This document shows positions 1-7,956 of a DNA stretch of 64,000 nt, piece by piece. Origin of the DNA: Lysobacteraceae bacterium. GTDB lineage: Bacteria; Bdellovibrionota; UBA1018; JAGTJX01. The notes beneath the pieces are model-generated. The model searched no databases and was not told the origin of the DNA. It was given only the letters and a program-made list of their open reading frames with translations. Numbering within the stretch: the stretch's first letter is position 1; each line of letters opens with the position of its first letter. The position numbers and the translations under genes are program-made. The DNA is taken from contig JAGTJX010000002.1 of the NCBI GenBank assembly GCA_023657465.1, positions 398,136 through 462,135 of the forward strand. The letters are read 5' to 3'.

Positions 1-46
1 GCTTTCATATAAGCTATCTGATATATGCATATTACAGGGAGTAATC

Positions 47-967
47 ATGCGCACTCTTAATAGCTTTGATCTGAACCTACTATTTATTGTAGAGAGTCTT
101 TATCGAACTCTGAATGTATCTAAAACAGCATCGGAGCTTGGAATGAGCCAATCGGCTGTTAGTCATGCATTAGCGAAAGTGCGGGATCATTTTAAAGACC
201 CCATGTTTGTTCGTATAGCAAAAGGGGTGAGACCCACTGATACTGCAAAAGAATTGAGATCGATCATTGAAGATTTTGTTATCAGCGCAAGAGAGCTTTC
301 AAGTCATCACAAGAAACTTGATCCAGCAACTATGCCAGGACGTATTCGCATTGCCACAACTGATTATGCAGAAGTTGTATTGATGCCAAGTTTATTGAGG
401 CGTCTTAAGAAAGAAGCTCCACACCTTCAAATCTCTATTCATCCTACTGGGGGCGCACTCCCCAAAATGGAACTAGAAAATGGGATTTATGATTTAGCGA
501 TTGCAGGGTTTTACGAAAAACTTCCTGAAGGATTTTACCAAGCGAAAGTGTTGGAAGATAGCTTTTCGACTGCTTATCGAAAGGACCATTCGGCTATACA
601 TGAAGAAATTAAGACGAAACAATATTTTGAATTAGACCATGCACTTATTACGCTTCAAGGGGACTTTAAGGATAAAATTACTAAAGTAATTGGAGGGAAA
701 AAGCGAATAAGAAATATCGTCTTTGGTTCATATAGTTTTACAGGACTCGCGTGGACAATAGCTGAGTCTGATCTTGTTTTAACAGCACCGACGCTTCTGC
801 TGGATAAATATAAAAAGTACTTTCCAATCCAAGTGCAAAAGTGCCCAATTAGCATTCCTAACATAGAAATCAAGATGGTTTGGCATGGGCTTACCCATCG
901 AGATCCAGCAAAGATTTGGATACGTGATTTGATCAAAACAGAGTTTGCAAATGTCCAGTCTCGATAA
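47..967 (+). CDS. LysR-family transcriptional regulator
   Basis: A 306-residue DNA-binding regulator. Residues about 5-65 form the classical LysR winged helix-turn-helix (the FDLNLL start, then SQSAVSHALAKVR as recognition helix), and residues about 95-300 look like the periplasmic-binding-protein-like effector domain. The length matches the family. The FDLNLL start resembles the NodD/NahR-type branch, which usually responds to small aromatic or metabolic effectors; the effector cannot be read here. The ATG is preceded by AGGGAG at a good distance. No divergent partner gene is visible because the window starts 46 bases upstream. The next genes are mobile-element debris on the opposite strand, so its target is probably outside the window. 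Confidence 0.93.
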   Translation: MRTLNSFDLNLLFIVESLYRTLNVSKTASELGMSQSAVSHALAKVRDHFKDPMFVRIAKGVRPTDTAKELRSIIEDFVISARELSSHHKKLDPATMPGRIRIATTDYAEVVLMPSLLRRLKKEAPHLQISIHPTGGALPKMELENGIYDLAIAGFYEKLPEGFYQAKVLEDSFSTAYRKDHSAIHEEIKTKQYFELDHALITLQGDFKDKITKVIGGKKRIRNIVFGSYSFTGLAWTIAESDLVLTAPTLLLDKYKKYFPIQVQKCPISIPNIEIKMVWHGLTHRDPAKIWIRDLIKTEFANVQSR

Positions 968-991
968 GATCAATTTTTATCTACGAAAGTT

Positions 992-1153
992 TTATCTGCT
1001 CGGCAATATCATTGCTTTGGGCCATTTCGATGCCTGATAATCCTTGAGGAGTTGAATTTGAGCAATGCGAATTTGATGAAGTATCTTGGGTAAATTTCCG
1101 GTCGCAACTGCTGCGAATGCAAGTATGACTGCGATTTTAATTAAACTGCTCAT
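992..1153 (-). CDS. Small putative membrane peptide overlapping a recombinase remnant
   Basis: A 53-codon ORF too short for most gene finders. It begins with ATG at 1153 after a good AAGGAG site and overlaps the stop of the upstream recombinase fragment as ATGA, the usual sign of translational coupling. Residues 4-18 (LIKIAVILAFAAVAT) are hydrophobic, so a membrane-anchored or secreted peptide is possible; the rest is basic and amphipathic. No family is recognised. It may have belonged to the mobile element that carried the recombinase. Support is the ribosome-binding site and overlap only. Confidence 0.45.
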   Translation of the reverse strand: MSSLIKIAVILAFAAVATGNLPKILHQIRIAQIQLLKDYQASKWPKAMILPSR

Positions 1154-1641
1154 TTGTTGTTCTCCTTATGGCGTTTGATGATTGAGTGAATGACAGACTT
1201 TTGCCATTTACCTTTCAATCGAGTGGGAATCTCTTGGTTGTTTAGTTCATTGGCAATGGATTGATTGGATTTGCCTGACTGGTGAAGTTTAAGAATTTTA
1301 CGAACAATCAGATGCTCCTTAGGATCCGTCACCAATTGGCCATCAAGGTAAGCAAAGCCATATGGCGTGTGTCCGCATCTTTTTGATTGTTTGCGATCAC
1401 CAGCTTTTCCACTGCCTTTGGAAAAGTTTCTCAATGCAAATCCACCGTTGTTTAGTGTTTCTCGAATGGTGGTTTTAGGTATTCCGGTGCGCTCTTCTAT
1501 ATCGCGCAGAGAGAGTCCTTTTTCGTATAAAGGGCTGCAAATCTCGTAAATTCTAGCTTTCGTTTTTGGGATAAGTTCAATAAAATCATGTGGTAGGACG
1601 GGTTCGCTTATCCCTTGGGTACGACCACCATTTAGACTATT
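1150..1641 (-). pseudogene. Recombinase fragment lacking the catalytic N-terminal domain
   Basis: The reading frame is open from 1641 to 1150 (163 codons) but has an in-frame TAA just upstream and no ATG before 1434. The translated part matches the middle and C-terminal region of large serine-type site-specific recombinases: an HTH-like segment (GLSLRDIEERTGIPKTTIRE), then the Recombinase-domain signature around GHTPYGFAYLDG, DPKEHLIVRKIL and ANELNNQEIPTR. The N-terminal resolvase domain with the active-site serine is absent, so strand exchange should not be possible. The annotatable ATG version (94 residues, 1150-1434) is only the last part of this remnant. It is evidence of a former integration event next to the LysR gene. 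Confidence 0.75.
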
Positions 1642-1647
1642 TTAGTC
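1635..1647. repeat. Short palindrome at the truncated end of the recombinase
   Basis: GACTA-TTT-TAGTC, five paired bases each side, lies exactly where the recombinase reading frame is cut off. It could be part of a former crossover site or a chance palindrome; nothing else supports either view. Confidence 0.3.
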
Positions 1648-1655
1648 AACTAATG

Positions 1656-1693
1656 AAACCGGTGTTTTTCGCGAGAGAAATACCGGTTTTTTT
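1656..1693 (+). terminator. Rho-independent terminator
   Basis: AAACCGGT (1656-1663) pairs perfectly with ACCGGTTT (1682-1689). The stem continues inward through seven pairs, two of them G-U wobbles, to a GCGA tetraloop, and a run of seven T follows on the plus strand. The hairpin is strong, but no plus-strand gene ends immediately before it, so it is probably left over from a lost gene or blocks read-through from the LysR side. Confidence 0.7.
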
Positions 1694-1728
1694 GCATTCT
1701 AAATTTTTTACACCTGAAACCAACGGCA

Positions 1729-3477
1729 TCATTTCATTAATTTTTCCAGCGCTTGATCCGGAGCTATAATACTTTTCCATCGCGCATATCCATCAAGCCC
1801 AGTCCCGTACCATAATTTTTCAGCAGATTCTTTTGACAGCTTCTCAGATGGCGAAGAACTTTTGATCATTTCTTCAATGGCACCGTCAACATCGAGTGTT
1901 TTCTGTTTTTCCTGACTTACCGCTCGCATTCCATAAACAGCTCCAGCCGAGGCAAATCCCATGTCCAATCGCAGCTTATTATTTGCAGGATCAAATCCGT
2001 CCAAAGTGAAAATCCTAGTTGGATCTCTGCCAGTAGTTTTCGATTTCATCTGATAGCCAAGCTGTGAAAGATAAGAAGCATAAAGTCCAGCTTTTGGATC
2101 TCCCGACTCCTTCCCGATTTTGCGTGCCAAAAATGCAGTTAACCAAAAATGGTATGGTTTTCCGTAACTGCACTGGGTTTGTACTTCAGGGGGATAACTG
2201 TATGGGTTCTTTTTATTTTCGATCCTGAGTTGATCTAGATATGGAGCCGCCGATGAAATCATGTGTAGAGCAAAAAGGGTGTTAAAATTTTTTGAATTGA
2301 TAAACCCCGAGAGCACACTGAGATTGGGGCCACGCGCAGCCCAAACCGCCAGAAGTTTCCACGCACGATCTTCAGCTTGAGACTTTGTGAGTCCAATCTC
2401 CTGAAATGACTTCACGAAATCAGAAAGCACATCGCCAGTAAGATCTTTTTTCTCAACTCGATCAATAATTTTCAGAGCAGCTCGAGAAGCACCCTTGGCA
2501 TAAATCTCATCATTCAAAACCTCGGCCATCACGGGCAGCGCAGTAATGTTCTCCCTAGGCGCCATTGTGTCAGCTATTTTTTTTAGTCCTTCGCCACACT
2601 TTAGGGAAGACGAAAAATCATAGGTCATACACAATTGAGTTGCTTGAAATCTTAAATTCTCTATTTCATCAGCGTTGTCTGCATTCCGTTTTTTTAACAA
2701 ATCTAAGGCATTGTCTTCGGAGTATTCTCCTTTGATTGCAAAAATTCCCTCTGGGTGTTCATAACCAGGATACTTCTTCTGAAGATTTGAAAGCATCAAC
2801 TTTGCCTGGGACTCGATATTTTTTTTCTGCTGAACAGATTTTGCCCCTTCATTAGCTTTCATTAAAGGTATGTATTGCTTCAACAACTGTTTAGTCGTGA
2901 GATGACTTGGAAACAAATAAGGGCCGTTAACCGGATCATTCAAAATTTTGCGAACATCAGAAATATTTTCGACTGCAACAAAATCGTTAAAGCCAGCTAC
3001 CTTATGGTCGTAACCGGATTTTCGAACTCTAGAATCAGGATAGGTTGAGACCATCCAGTGCATATTTATGTTGTTATCATCAGGGCCATTGCGGAAATCG
3101 CCGAAAATTCTTTCCGGAGTTGACTGAATGATTGACTCAAGTTCGGCGGCATCTTTTACACGACTCTTCCAGACGTATGTTTCTGTTTTTTTCGCATGGA
3201 AAGTCTTAAGTGTTTTTGGGATTTCAGTACCGTCAGGAACAATTCCGATGACTTGCTCCATCTGATACTTCGTAGTGTCTTTGCAGAATTTAGGAATACC
3301 GTCTTTAAGTATTTCCGCAGCGGTCGCGCCATGAAGCGCGTTTCTAATTTCATCAAGTTGCTTTTGGGGAATTAGATCGGCTAAGTTTTGGGGCAAAGCA
3401 CAATACTGATCAGAAACCGATGCTTGCACCGGTGCATGGCAAAGAAACACAGAAATTAAAATGAGTTGTAAACGCAC
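1729..3477 (-). CDS. Secreted protein of unknown function, 582 residues
   Basis: The protein starts with a short hydrophobic signal peptide (LQLILISVFLCHAPVQAS) and should be exported to the periplasm. The likely start is GTG at 3477 because the signal peptide begins there. The body is soluble, helix-rich and contains scattered cysteines (for example QLCMTYDF and SLKCGEG) that could form disulfides. No catalytic motif or known domain was recognised. It stands alone between mobile-element remnants and the AbiE pair. The preceding 240 bases up to the AbiE gene hold no ORF I can support. Confidence 0.75.
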   Translation of the reverse strand: MRLQLILISVFLCHAPVQASVSDQYCALPQNLADLIPQKQLDEIRNALHGATAAEILKDGIPKFCKDTTKYQMEQVIGIVPDGTEIPKTLKTFHAKKTETYVWKSRVKDAAELESIIQSTPERIFGDFRNGPDDNNINMHWMVSTYPDSRVRKSGYDHKVAGFNDFVAVENISDVRKILNDPVNGPYLFPSHLTTKQLLKQYIPLMKANEGAKSVQQKKNIESQAKLMLSNLQKKYPGYEHPEGIFAIKGEYSEDNALDLLKKRNADNADEIENLRFQATQLCMTYDFSSSLKCGEGLKKIADTMAPRENITALPVMAEVLNDEIYAKGASRAALKIIDRVEKKDLTGDVLSDFVKSFQEIGLTKSQAEDRAWKLLAVWAARGPNLSVLSGFINSKNFNTLFALHMISSAAPYLDQLRIENKKNPYSYPPEVQTQCSYGKPYHFWLTAFLARKIGKESGDPKAGLYASYLSQLGYQMKSKTTGRDPTRIFTLDGFDPANNKLRLDMGFASAGAVYGMRAVSQEKQKTLDVDGAIEEMIKSSSPSEKLSKESAEKLWYGTGLDGYARWKSIIAPDQALEKLMK

Positions 3478-3719
3478 TTCTTTTAATCGGAATAAACCCT
3501 AATGTTTTTGAGATCTTTGATACGATCTAAGGCAATTACTGTTCCGCTAAAGTTAGAGAAACAATAGGTGTGTCACTTATTTGGCGGCACGGTTTTTATT
3601 CAGAAATTAGCTAAGTAACTTTTCCTCAATCCCGACATTGTGCATTTTACACCGTGCTATTAACCGGCCCTCCTTCAGGTTGCTTTCCAAACGGTCCGTA
3701 GACACTTCTGTATCCTCCT

Positions 3720-4568
3720 TTATTTGAAGGCCTTCTCCAGCTTCGTCATAGTTTTTATGACCTCGTCATAGGCAGTCTTAAAGTCTGGAGCGTTCACCAC
3801 CGTTGAAACCGAGTTGGCCCATCCTTGTTCGAGTCGGGAGGTGTTGATCTTCCTTATCTCTGCTGAGATTTTTTCTGGCAGCTCCGTTGCTCTAAACTCA
3901 AAGCAGCGTTTAAGTGCAGTCCCCAATGTTAGGCCGTCGGCCTTTGGTAAAAACACCGACAGGTCGTGAACATCCTTTGAGCGGGAGTTCGCATCTCCGT
4001 GAATGAGCAAGGCATGAAGTTTTTCAGCACAGATGGTTTCAACGGGATACACCGACCAACTGATATTTTCATTCAGCTGAAAAAGTGATGGGGTTTCCGC
4101 TTTTTGTGCACCCGGTGTGATCGGGTCGCCTATGCCCAAGTCAAAATTGACGATCTGAGCACGCTTGATATCGGGCAAGATTTCGCCGATCCCAACACGA
4201 TAGACTTGGCGAATGCCCCCGTATTCACCTTGAGTAGTTAAGTTAATCTGACTTTCGAAGCGAAACCAAGTACCGTCATCAGAATTCGTCTCGGCACTTT
4301 TCTTTACCAGCTCTAAGGTTGGGTCGAGGTTTCCTTTTACGAGAAGTGCATCAAGGTCAATCGTATACCGAGGAGAACCATAAACTCTAAGGCCAACAAA
4401 GCCACCTTTAAAAACCAAATGTGTACTTAGCTTTTTGTTGGCGACCAATCGGGCAACTAGTCGCTCAATCAAAAAAACAGTCTCCACATTTCGATAGGGC
4501 ACCTTGAGCTTTTGTGCGAGGGAACTTAACTTTTTGCGAACGGAGTCGCTCTTGGCTTTTGTCGTCAT
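3720..4568 (-). CDS. abiEii: AbiEii-type nucleotidyltransferase toxin
   Basis: This is the toxin partner of a type IV-like AbiE toxin-antitoxin system, a nucleotidyltransferase-fold protein that blocks growth and is linked to abortive phage infection in related systems. The family hallmarks are visible: a KGG motif at residues 54-56 and R67-Y-T-x-D71-L-D73, the metal-binding aspartates of the nucleotidyltransferase fold, followed by a helical C-terminal half with the ETICAEKLHALL and SRSKDVHDL segments typical of this family. At 282 residues it is of usual length. Its ATG overlaps the stop of the upstream antitoxin gene by four bases (ATGA), so the two are translated together. The key residues look intact. 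Confidence 0.88.
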   Translation of the reverse strand: MTTKAKSDSVRKKLSSLAQKLKVPYRNVETVFLIERLVARLVANKKLSTHLVFKGGFVGLRVYGSPRYTIDLDALLVKGNLDPTLELVKKSAETNSDDGTWFRFESQINLTTQGEYGGIRQVYRVGIGEILPDIKRAQIVNFDLGIGDPITPGAQKAETPSLFQLNENISWSVYPVETICAEKLHALLIHGDANSRSKDVHDLSVFLPKADGLTLGTALKRCFEFRATELPEKISAEIRKINTSRLEQGWANSVSTVVNAPDFKTAYDEVIKTMTKLEKAFK

Positions 4569-5137
4569 GTTGTGATCACTTCGAAATATCTCGTCAGCAC
4601 TGAATCAAGCCCTAGTTCTTTAGCGGCCTTCCCCAGTTTACCTTCTGTCGTTTGTCTGGTTGCGAGTGCAGCTCTCGTTGCTTGAACCGCCGTTCGTTCT
4701 CCAATTTTTTTGGCCATTTTAAGACCTTCGAGTACGGCTCGCTCAACTGTCACTATGCGATATCCATTCACGCTAATTGTCCCACGATCCAATTTTATTT
4801 TTGTTCGGACTAGTCGGTACAGCTTTGAGTGTGTGGTTTGGTTAGGCTTTACAAGCACCCACACTTGTCCAGGGACTTGCTCGATGAGGTTATAGTGAAA
4901 GAGTGCGGTGATCCCACCAATCACAGATTCTGGGCCGAATTTGGTACAGGCCACTTGATAATCAATGTCTCGCCCAAGATTGCCTTCGGAATGCAGATAC
5001 ATTCCTCGGCCAACACGAGTGATTTTTTCTTCTTTTACCAGCCTGGAAAGGCTCTGATGACTGAGACCTATTGCCTCTGCTTGAGACCTAGTGAAGACCC
5101 CCATTTTCTTGAGCCGAGCGTCCTGCTTCTTGTCCAT
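4565..5137 (-). CDS. abiEi: AbiEi-type antitoxin / autorepressor
   Basis: This is the antitoxin of the pair, a winged-helix protein that in the known AbiE systems represses its own operon. Residues about 10-60 carry the AbiEi N-terminal domain (RLKKMGVFTRSQAEAIGLS, then LVKEEKITRVGRGMYL), followed by the C-terminal AbiEi region. ATG at 5137 (MDKKQDARL) is preferred over the upstream TTG at 5194, because the TTG lies inside the inverted repeat that is the likely operator. No strong Shine-Dalgarno precedes 5137. The gene overlaps abiEii by four bases. GC and codon use look similar to the flanks. Confidence 0.85.
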   Translation of the reverse strand: MDKKQDARLKKMGVFTRSQAEAIGLSHQSLSRLVKEEKITRVGRGMYLHSEGNLGRDIDYQVACTKFGPESVIGGITALFHYNLIEQVPGQVWVLVKPNQTTHSKLYRLVRTKIKLDRGTISVNGYRIVTVERAVLEGLKMAKKIGERTAVQATRAALATRQTTEGKLGKAAKELGLDSVLTRYFEVITT

Positions 5138-5149
5138 GATCTTAGTGTG

Positions 5150-5193
5150 TGGCCGAATATAACATTTTTCAATATAAATGTGAGTTTCGGCCA
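5150..5193 (-). promoter_or_regulatory. Inverted-repeat operator/promoter of the AbiE operon
   Basis: TGGCCGAA (5150-5157) and its exact complement TTCGGCCA (5186-5193) flank an AT-rich 28-base core containing TATATT-like -10 candidates, 13 bases upstream of abiEi. Known AbiEi antitoxins repress by binding paired inverted repeats in their own promoter, so this is the expected operator. That it is bound here is an inference. Confidence 0.6.
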
Positions 5194-5302
5194 AACGATG
5201 AGTCTCTTAAAATTTCGCGAGAAATAGAGCGTGAAAGAGAGCTTGGCTAATTTAGCCAGAATCACTTTGTAAGTCGCTGAAACCAGGTCAAGCGGGGCGA
5301 TT

Positions 5303-5416
5303 CCACCATTTTTTCGGTGGCGATATTTTTAAGTAAATATCGAACTGTTTTTCGCAGTTAAATTCAGTAGTTCTCAGTTTTAGACCTGAGTTCGATAATA
5401 CGAATTCGGGTCTTTT
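5303..5416 (+). terminator. Cluster of hairpins ending in a rho-independent terminator
   Basis: Four short inverted repeats follow each other on the plus strand: CCACC/GGTGG (5303-5320), CGATATTT/AAATATCG (5321-5342), AACTG/CAGTT (5343-5359), and a 13-pair stem (5382-5394 with 5401-5413, two wobbles, six-base loop) followed by T-rich sequence. CTCAG at 5373-5377 can pair with CTGAG at 5386-5390, inside the left arm of the terminator, so an alternative fold that disrupts the terminator exists. No gene is visible upstream on this strand. It could be a small RNA or attenuator leader. Confidence 0.5.
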
Positions 5417-5492
5417 TCGTTTATTTGTGAGATTCTTCGCAACTCATTGAACTCGTTTAGTTTTAGCTGAGTTCGACCACTCAAATTGAGTC

Positions 5493-5521
5493 TTTGCAAA
5501 CGATTATTTTCGGTATATACT
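5493..5521 (+). promoter_or_regulatory. brnT promoter, leaderless
   Basis: TTTGCA (5493-5498), 17 bases, then TATACT (5516-5521) fits a sigma70-type promoter. The ATG of brnT is at 5529, seven bases after the -10, so transcription should begin at or one base before the start codon. There is no Shine-Dalgarno sequence. Confidence 0.55.
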
Positions 5522-5528
5522 ATAAATA

Positions 5529-5807
5529 ATGAAATTCGACTGGGATTCCAAAAAAGCATCTTCGAATAAAAGCAAACATGGAATCCTGTTCGAAGACGCT
5601 ATTACAGCGTTTGATGACCCGTATGCCCTGATAGAGCGAGATGAGGAGCATTCAACGCCTACAGAGATCAGAGAGCTTCTCATTGGAGAATCTGAAGTGG
5701 GTGTTCTAGTCGTGATCTTTACGATTAGAGAAAAGGGCCATGTTTACAGAGTTATTAGTGCCAGGAAGGCAAACAAGAAGGAGCGACGATTATATGAAGA
5801 AGCCTAG
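5529..5807 (+). CDS. brnT: BrnT family toxin
   Basis: A 92-residue ribonuclease toxin of the BrnT/BrnA type II toxin-antitoxin family, a RelE-like fold that cuts mRNA. The N-terminal FDWDSKKASSNKSKHGI block and the C-terminal YRVISARKANKKERRLYEE block are the characteristic BrnT sequences, including the conserved arginines used for catalysis. The length is typical. The toxin gene comes first, as is normal for brnTA, and overlaps brnA by 14 bases. It appears to be expressed from a promoter abutting the ATG. It looks intact. Confidence 0.92.
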   Translation: MKFDWDSKKASSNKSKHGILFEDAITAFDDPYALIERDEEHSTPTEIRELLIGESEVGVLVVIFTIREKGHVYRVISARKANKKERRLYEEA

Positions 5808-6063
5808 AGAATTCCGATTTGAAAACGCTAGACGAGTAACTGCTAAAGAAACCGAAGCGTTCAGAAAAGCGATTGAGCAAAAGACTGGCGAGCCTCGCTT
5901 AAAGCGTGGTCGTCCACCTAAAGAAGCGGATGACAAGTTTGAGCCTATTTCTATTCGTCTGCACCCCTTGGCTCTTGAGTGGGCTAAGAAAGAAGCCAAG
6001 CGTCGTGGTGTGGGCTATCAGACCATTATCAATGAAATTCTGCTCGAAAAAGCAGCTGCCTGA
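5794..6063 (+). CDS. brnA: BrnA family antitoxin
   Basis: An 89-residue antitoxin and DNA-binding repressor. The C-terminal third (FEPISIRLHPLALEWAKKEA, then GYQTIINEIL) is the ribbon-helix-helix DNA-binding domain usual for BrnA. The N-terminal basic part should wrap around the toxin. ATG at 5794 is chosen because AAGGAG lies about a dozen bases upstream inside brnT; an earlier in-frame ATG (5740) would add 18 residues out of character. The 14-base overlap with brnT implies coupled synthesis. Confidence 0.9.
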   Translation: MKKPREFRFENARRVTAKETEAFRKAIEQKTGEPRLKRGRPPKEADDKFEPISIRLHPLALEWAKKEAKRRGVGYQTIINEILLEKAAA

Positions 6064-6385
6064 TTTTTCATTGGAGAGCCATACGGTCTAAAAAGACTGT
6101 GAATTTTCTCATGTAGATTTGTGTTTGATTTCAGCCTGTTGCATTACGATTAAAAAATACGAGGTGCAGACTCAGTCTGCAGTCATTCGTCAGTTTGAAT
6201 CTCTCATTTTTTTGAATACTCAAGAAACAAGGAATGTATTTGGATCTTTCTCAATAAGTATTCTATGAAAACACAGAAGACTTATTTGGTGTTATCATTT
6301 TGCGTTTAAAATGGGGAGGACTCCACTGCTACCACTGGAATCTAGCTCAAAAAATGTGAAGTAATAAAAGATATAGAAGAGATGA
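6064..6385. other. Non-coding stretch between brnA and the ISL3 element
   Basis: I see no supportable gene. It contains a seven-pair palindrome (TGCAGAC-TCA-GTCTGCA, near 6167-6183) and a weak GTCT/AGAC hairpin just after brnA, but neither is followed by a clear T-run. Confidence 0.5.
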
Positions 6386-7750
6386 GGTCCTCGCTCAGGG
6401 TCTGTTAGGATATTTGTACCAACAAAACGCCGTACAAACCAAGAGAAGGACCTCGAGGATGAGTATACCTAGATTTTTACGTTCTGCATTCGCTGGATAT
6501 GAAATTTTTGAAATAAAAGAGTGTTTAAGTGAACAGAGAATCTGTTTATGGGTCAAAGCGGAAGAGAATAAGGAAGCGCTTTGCCATAGATGCAGATCTC
6601 CCATCCATTGTGATGGCAAGTACCTTCAAAAAATTCAATGCATGCCAGTGATGGGACTCAGAGTGGAAGTAACGCTGACTAGGAGACGTGGGTACTGCAA
6701 GGGATGCAAGAAGTCGCGAGCAGAGCTTGTTGAATGGCTCAGTGAAGAGACCCCACATCTGAGCGATGACTACGCTCACTGGCTAGGAAAGCTAGCGGAG
6801 TTTGCTCCGATCTCAAGAGCTGCAAAACTGATGGGACTTGATTCGATGACACTGTGGAGAGTGGATTTTGAGCAAATGAAGCGGAGACTTCAGAACTATA
6901 AGATTCCATCCGTCACACATCTGTCTGTAGATGAGGTCTATGTAGTGAGAAGGCAGAGAGGAGTTCCACTACCGAGAGAGAAGCGATTTTTTACCATTGT
7001 TTCGGATCTAAAAACTAAAAAAGTGATTTGGGTGTCAGAAGGACGCTCAAAAGCCGCATTAGATCAGTTCTATATTCTGATTGGCAAAGAGGCTTGTAAG
7101 AAGATTCAAGCTGTAGCGATGGATCAGTTTGATGGGTATTCGTCGTCTACAGCAGAGCATTGTCCTAGAGCCACAATCGTATGGGACAGATTCCATCTGA
7201 TGCAGAACTTAGGTGAGATCATCAACGAGACTCGCTTGCAATTACACTCAGAGTTCGCTAGCGGTTCTCCTCTGCATCGGCTGACCAGGGGAAAATACAA
7301 GTACATCTATTTGAAAAAAGCGTCTCGACGAACACAACACGAGAAGCGACTGATTGAAGATGTCACAGCAGAGAATGAATACTTTCTACGCCTAGAGCTC
7401 ATCAAAGAGAGAATGTTTCAGTTCTTTAATGCAGCTACTGAAGAAGAAGCCAAACATATCTTTGATGAAGTAGGAGAATGGATCTATAGATCTGGGTTCA
7501 CGAGACTGATGGACTGGCACAACAGGCTCGAGAGATCCTGGAGCACACTCAAAAACTACTTCAGACACAGAATCACATCTGCGACTTCCGAAGGAATCAA
7601 CAACGTCATTAAAGCACTCATCAGAAGAGCGTACGGCTACAGAAACATGCACTATTTTAAGCTCAAAATCATGCAAGTCTGTGGCTATCTCAACTCCCAA
7701 TTCTGTCCTCTAATGAAATCAACTACTTAACAAAATGTGAGGAAGAGACC
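6386..7750 (+). mobile_element. ISL3-family insertion sequence
   Basis: The element encloses one complete ISL3 transposase. The ends are assigned from imperfect inverted repeats: GGTCCTCGCTCAGGG at 6386 and, read from the other strand, GGTCTCTTCCTCACA ending at 7750, with roughly 18 of 25 aligned bases equal. I could not find the 8-bp target duplication expected for the family, so the outer borders are approximate. Confidence 0.6.
6459..7730 (+). CDS. ISL3-family transposase
   Basis: A DDE transposase of about 423 residues from the chosen start. It has the N-terminal zinc-binding domain (CHRCRSPIHCDGK with CKGCKK further on), a helix-turn-helix region, and the DDE catalytic core with D in SVDEVYV, D in AMDQFDGYS followed by WDRFHLMQNL, and E in SEGINNVIKALIRRAYGYRN. 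ATG at 6459 follows AAGGA at a distance of eight bases; an in-frame ATG at 6414 lies upstream but has no ribosome-binding site. The gene appears intact. The start region sits in a nested inverted repeat (6384-6454) that may limit translation from read-through transcripts. Confidence 0.92.
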   Translation: MSIPRFLRSAFAGYEIFEIKECLSEQRICLWVKAEENKEALCHRCRSPIHCDGKYLQKIQCMPVMGLRVEVTLTRRRGYCKGCKKSRAELVEWLSEETPHLSDDYAHWLGKLAEFAPISRAAKLMGLDSMTLWRVDFEQMKRRLQNYKIPSVTHLSVDEVYVVRRQRGVPLPREKRFFTIVSDLKTKKVIWVSEGRSKAALDQFYILIGKEACKKIQAVAMDQFDGYSSSTAEHCPRATIVWDRFHLMQNLGEIINETRLQLHSEFASGSPLHRLTRGKYKYIYLKKASRRTQHEKRLIEDVTAENEYFLRLELIKERMFQFFNAATEEEAKHIFDEVGEWIYRSGFTRLMDWHNRLERSWSTLKNYFRHRITSATSEGINNVIKALIRRAYGYRNMHYFKLKIMQVCGYLNSQFCPLMKSTT

Positions 7751-7858
7751 TACCACTGTCTAATCCCTAGACACCTGTTCGAAGCCTATCCAGGGCACTT
7801 AAGTTCTCCTCTTATTTATCCACAGTAGGCCTAATTTAATCTGGCACGTTACGTGCTT

Positions 7859-7956
7859 GATAGCGTCCGAAAGTCCTTGGTACAATTTTCACTTAACCTC
7901 AATTCACGATAGCGTCCGAAAGTCCTTGGTACAATTTTCACTTAACATCAATTCAC
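7859..7956. repeat. 49-bp tandem direct repeat at the end of the ISH6-like element
   Basis: Two copies (7859-7907 and 7908-7956) differ by a single base. Each contains the terminal inverted-repeat sequence (GATAGCGTCCGAAAGTCC) plus the last two codons and stop of the transposase gene, so the element end has been duplicated. Confidence 0.9.

Noticed and set aside
5740-5793. Upstream in-frame extension of brnA
   Set aside because: It overlaps brnT deeply and ATG 5794 has the proper ribosome site.
6303-6345. Segment with AAAATG, GGAGGA and CTACCACTGG resembling the right end of the ISL3 element
   Set aside because: It lies in direct rather than inverted orientation and matches only in scattered blocks; chance or an old remnant cannot be told apart, so it is not called.
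7859-7956. CRISPR-like tandem repeat
   Set aside because: Only two copies with no spacer between them, and the repeat is clearly the IS end plus the transposase stop codon.
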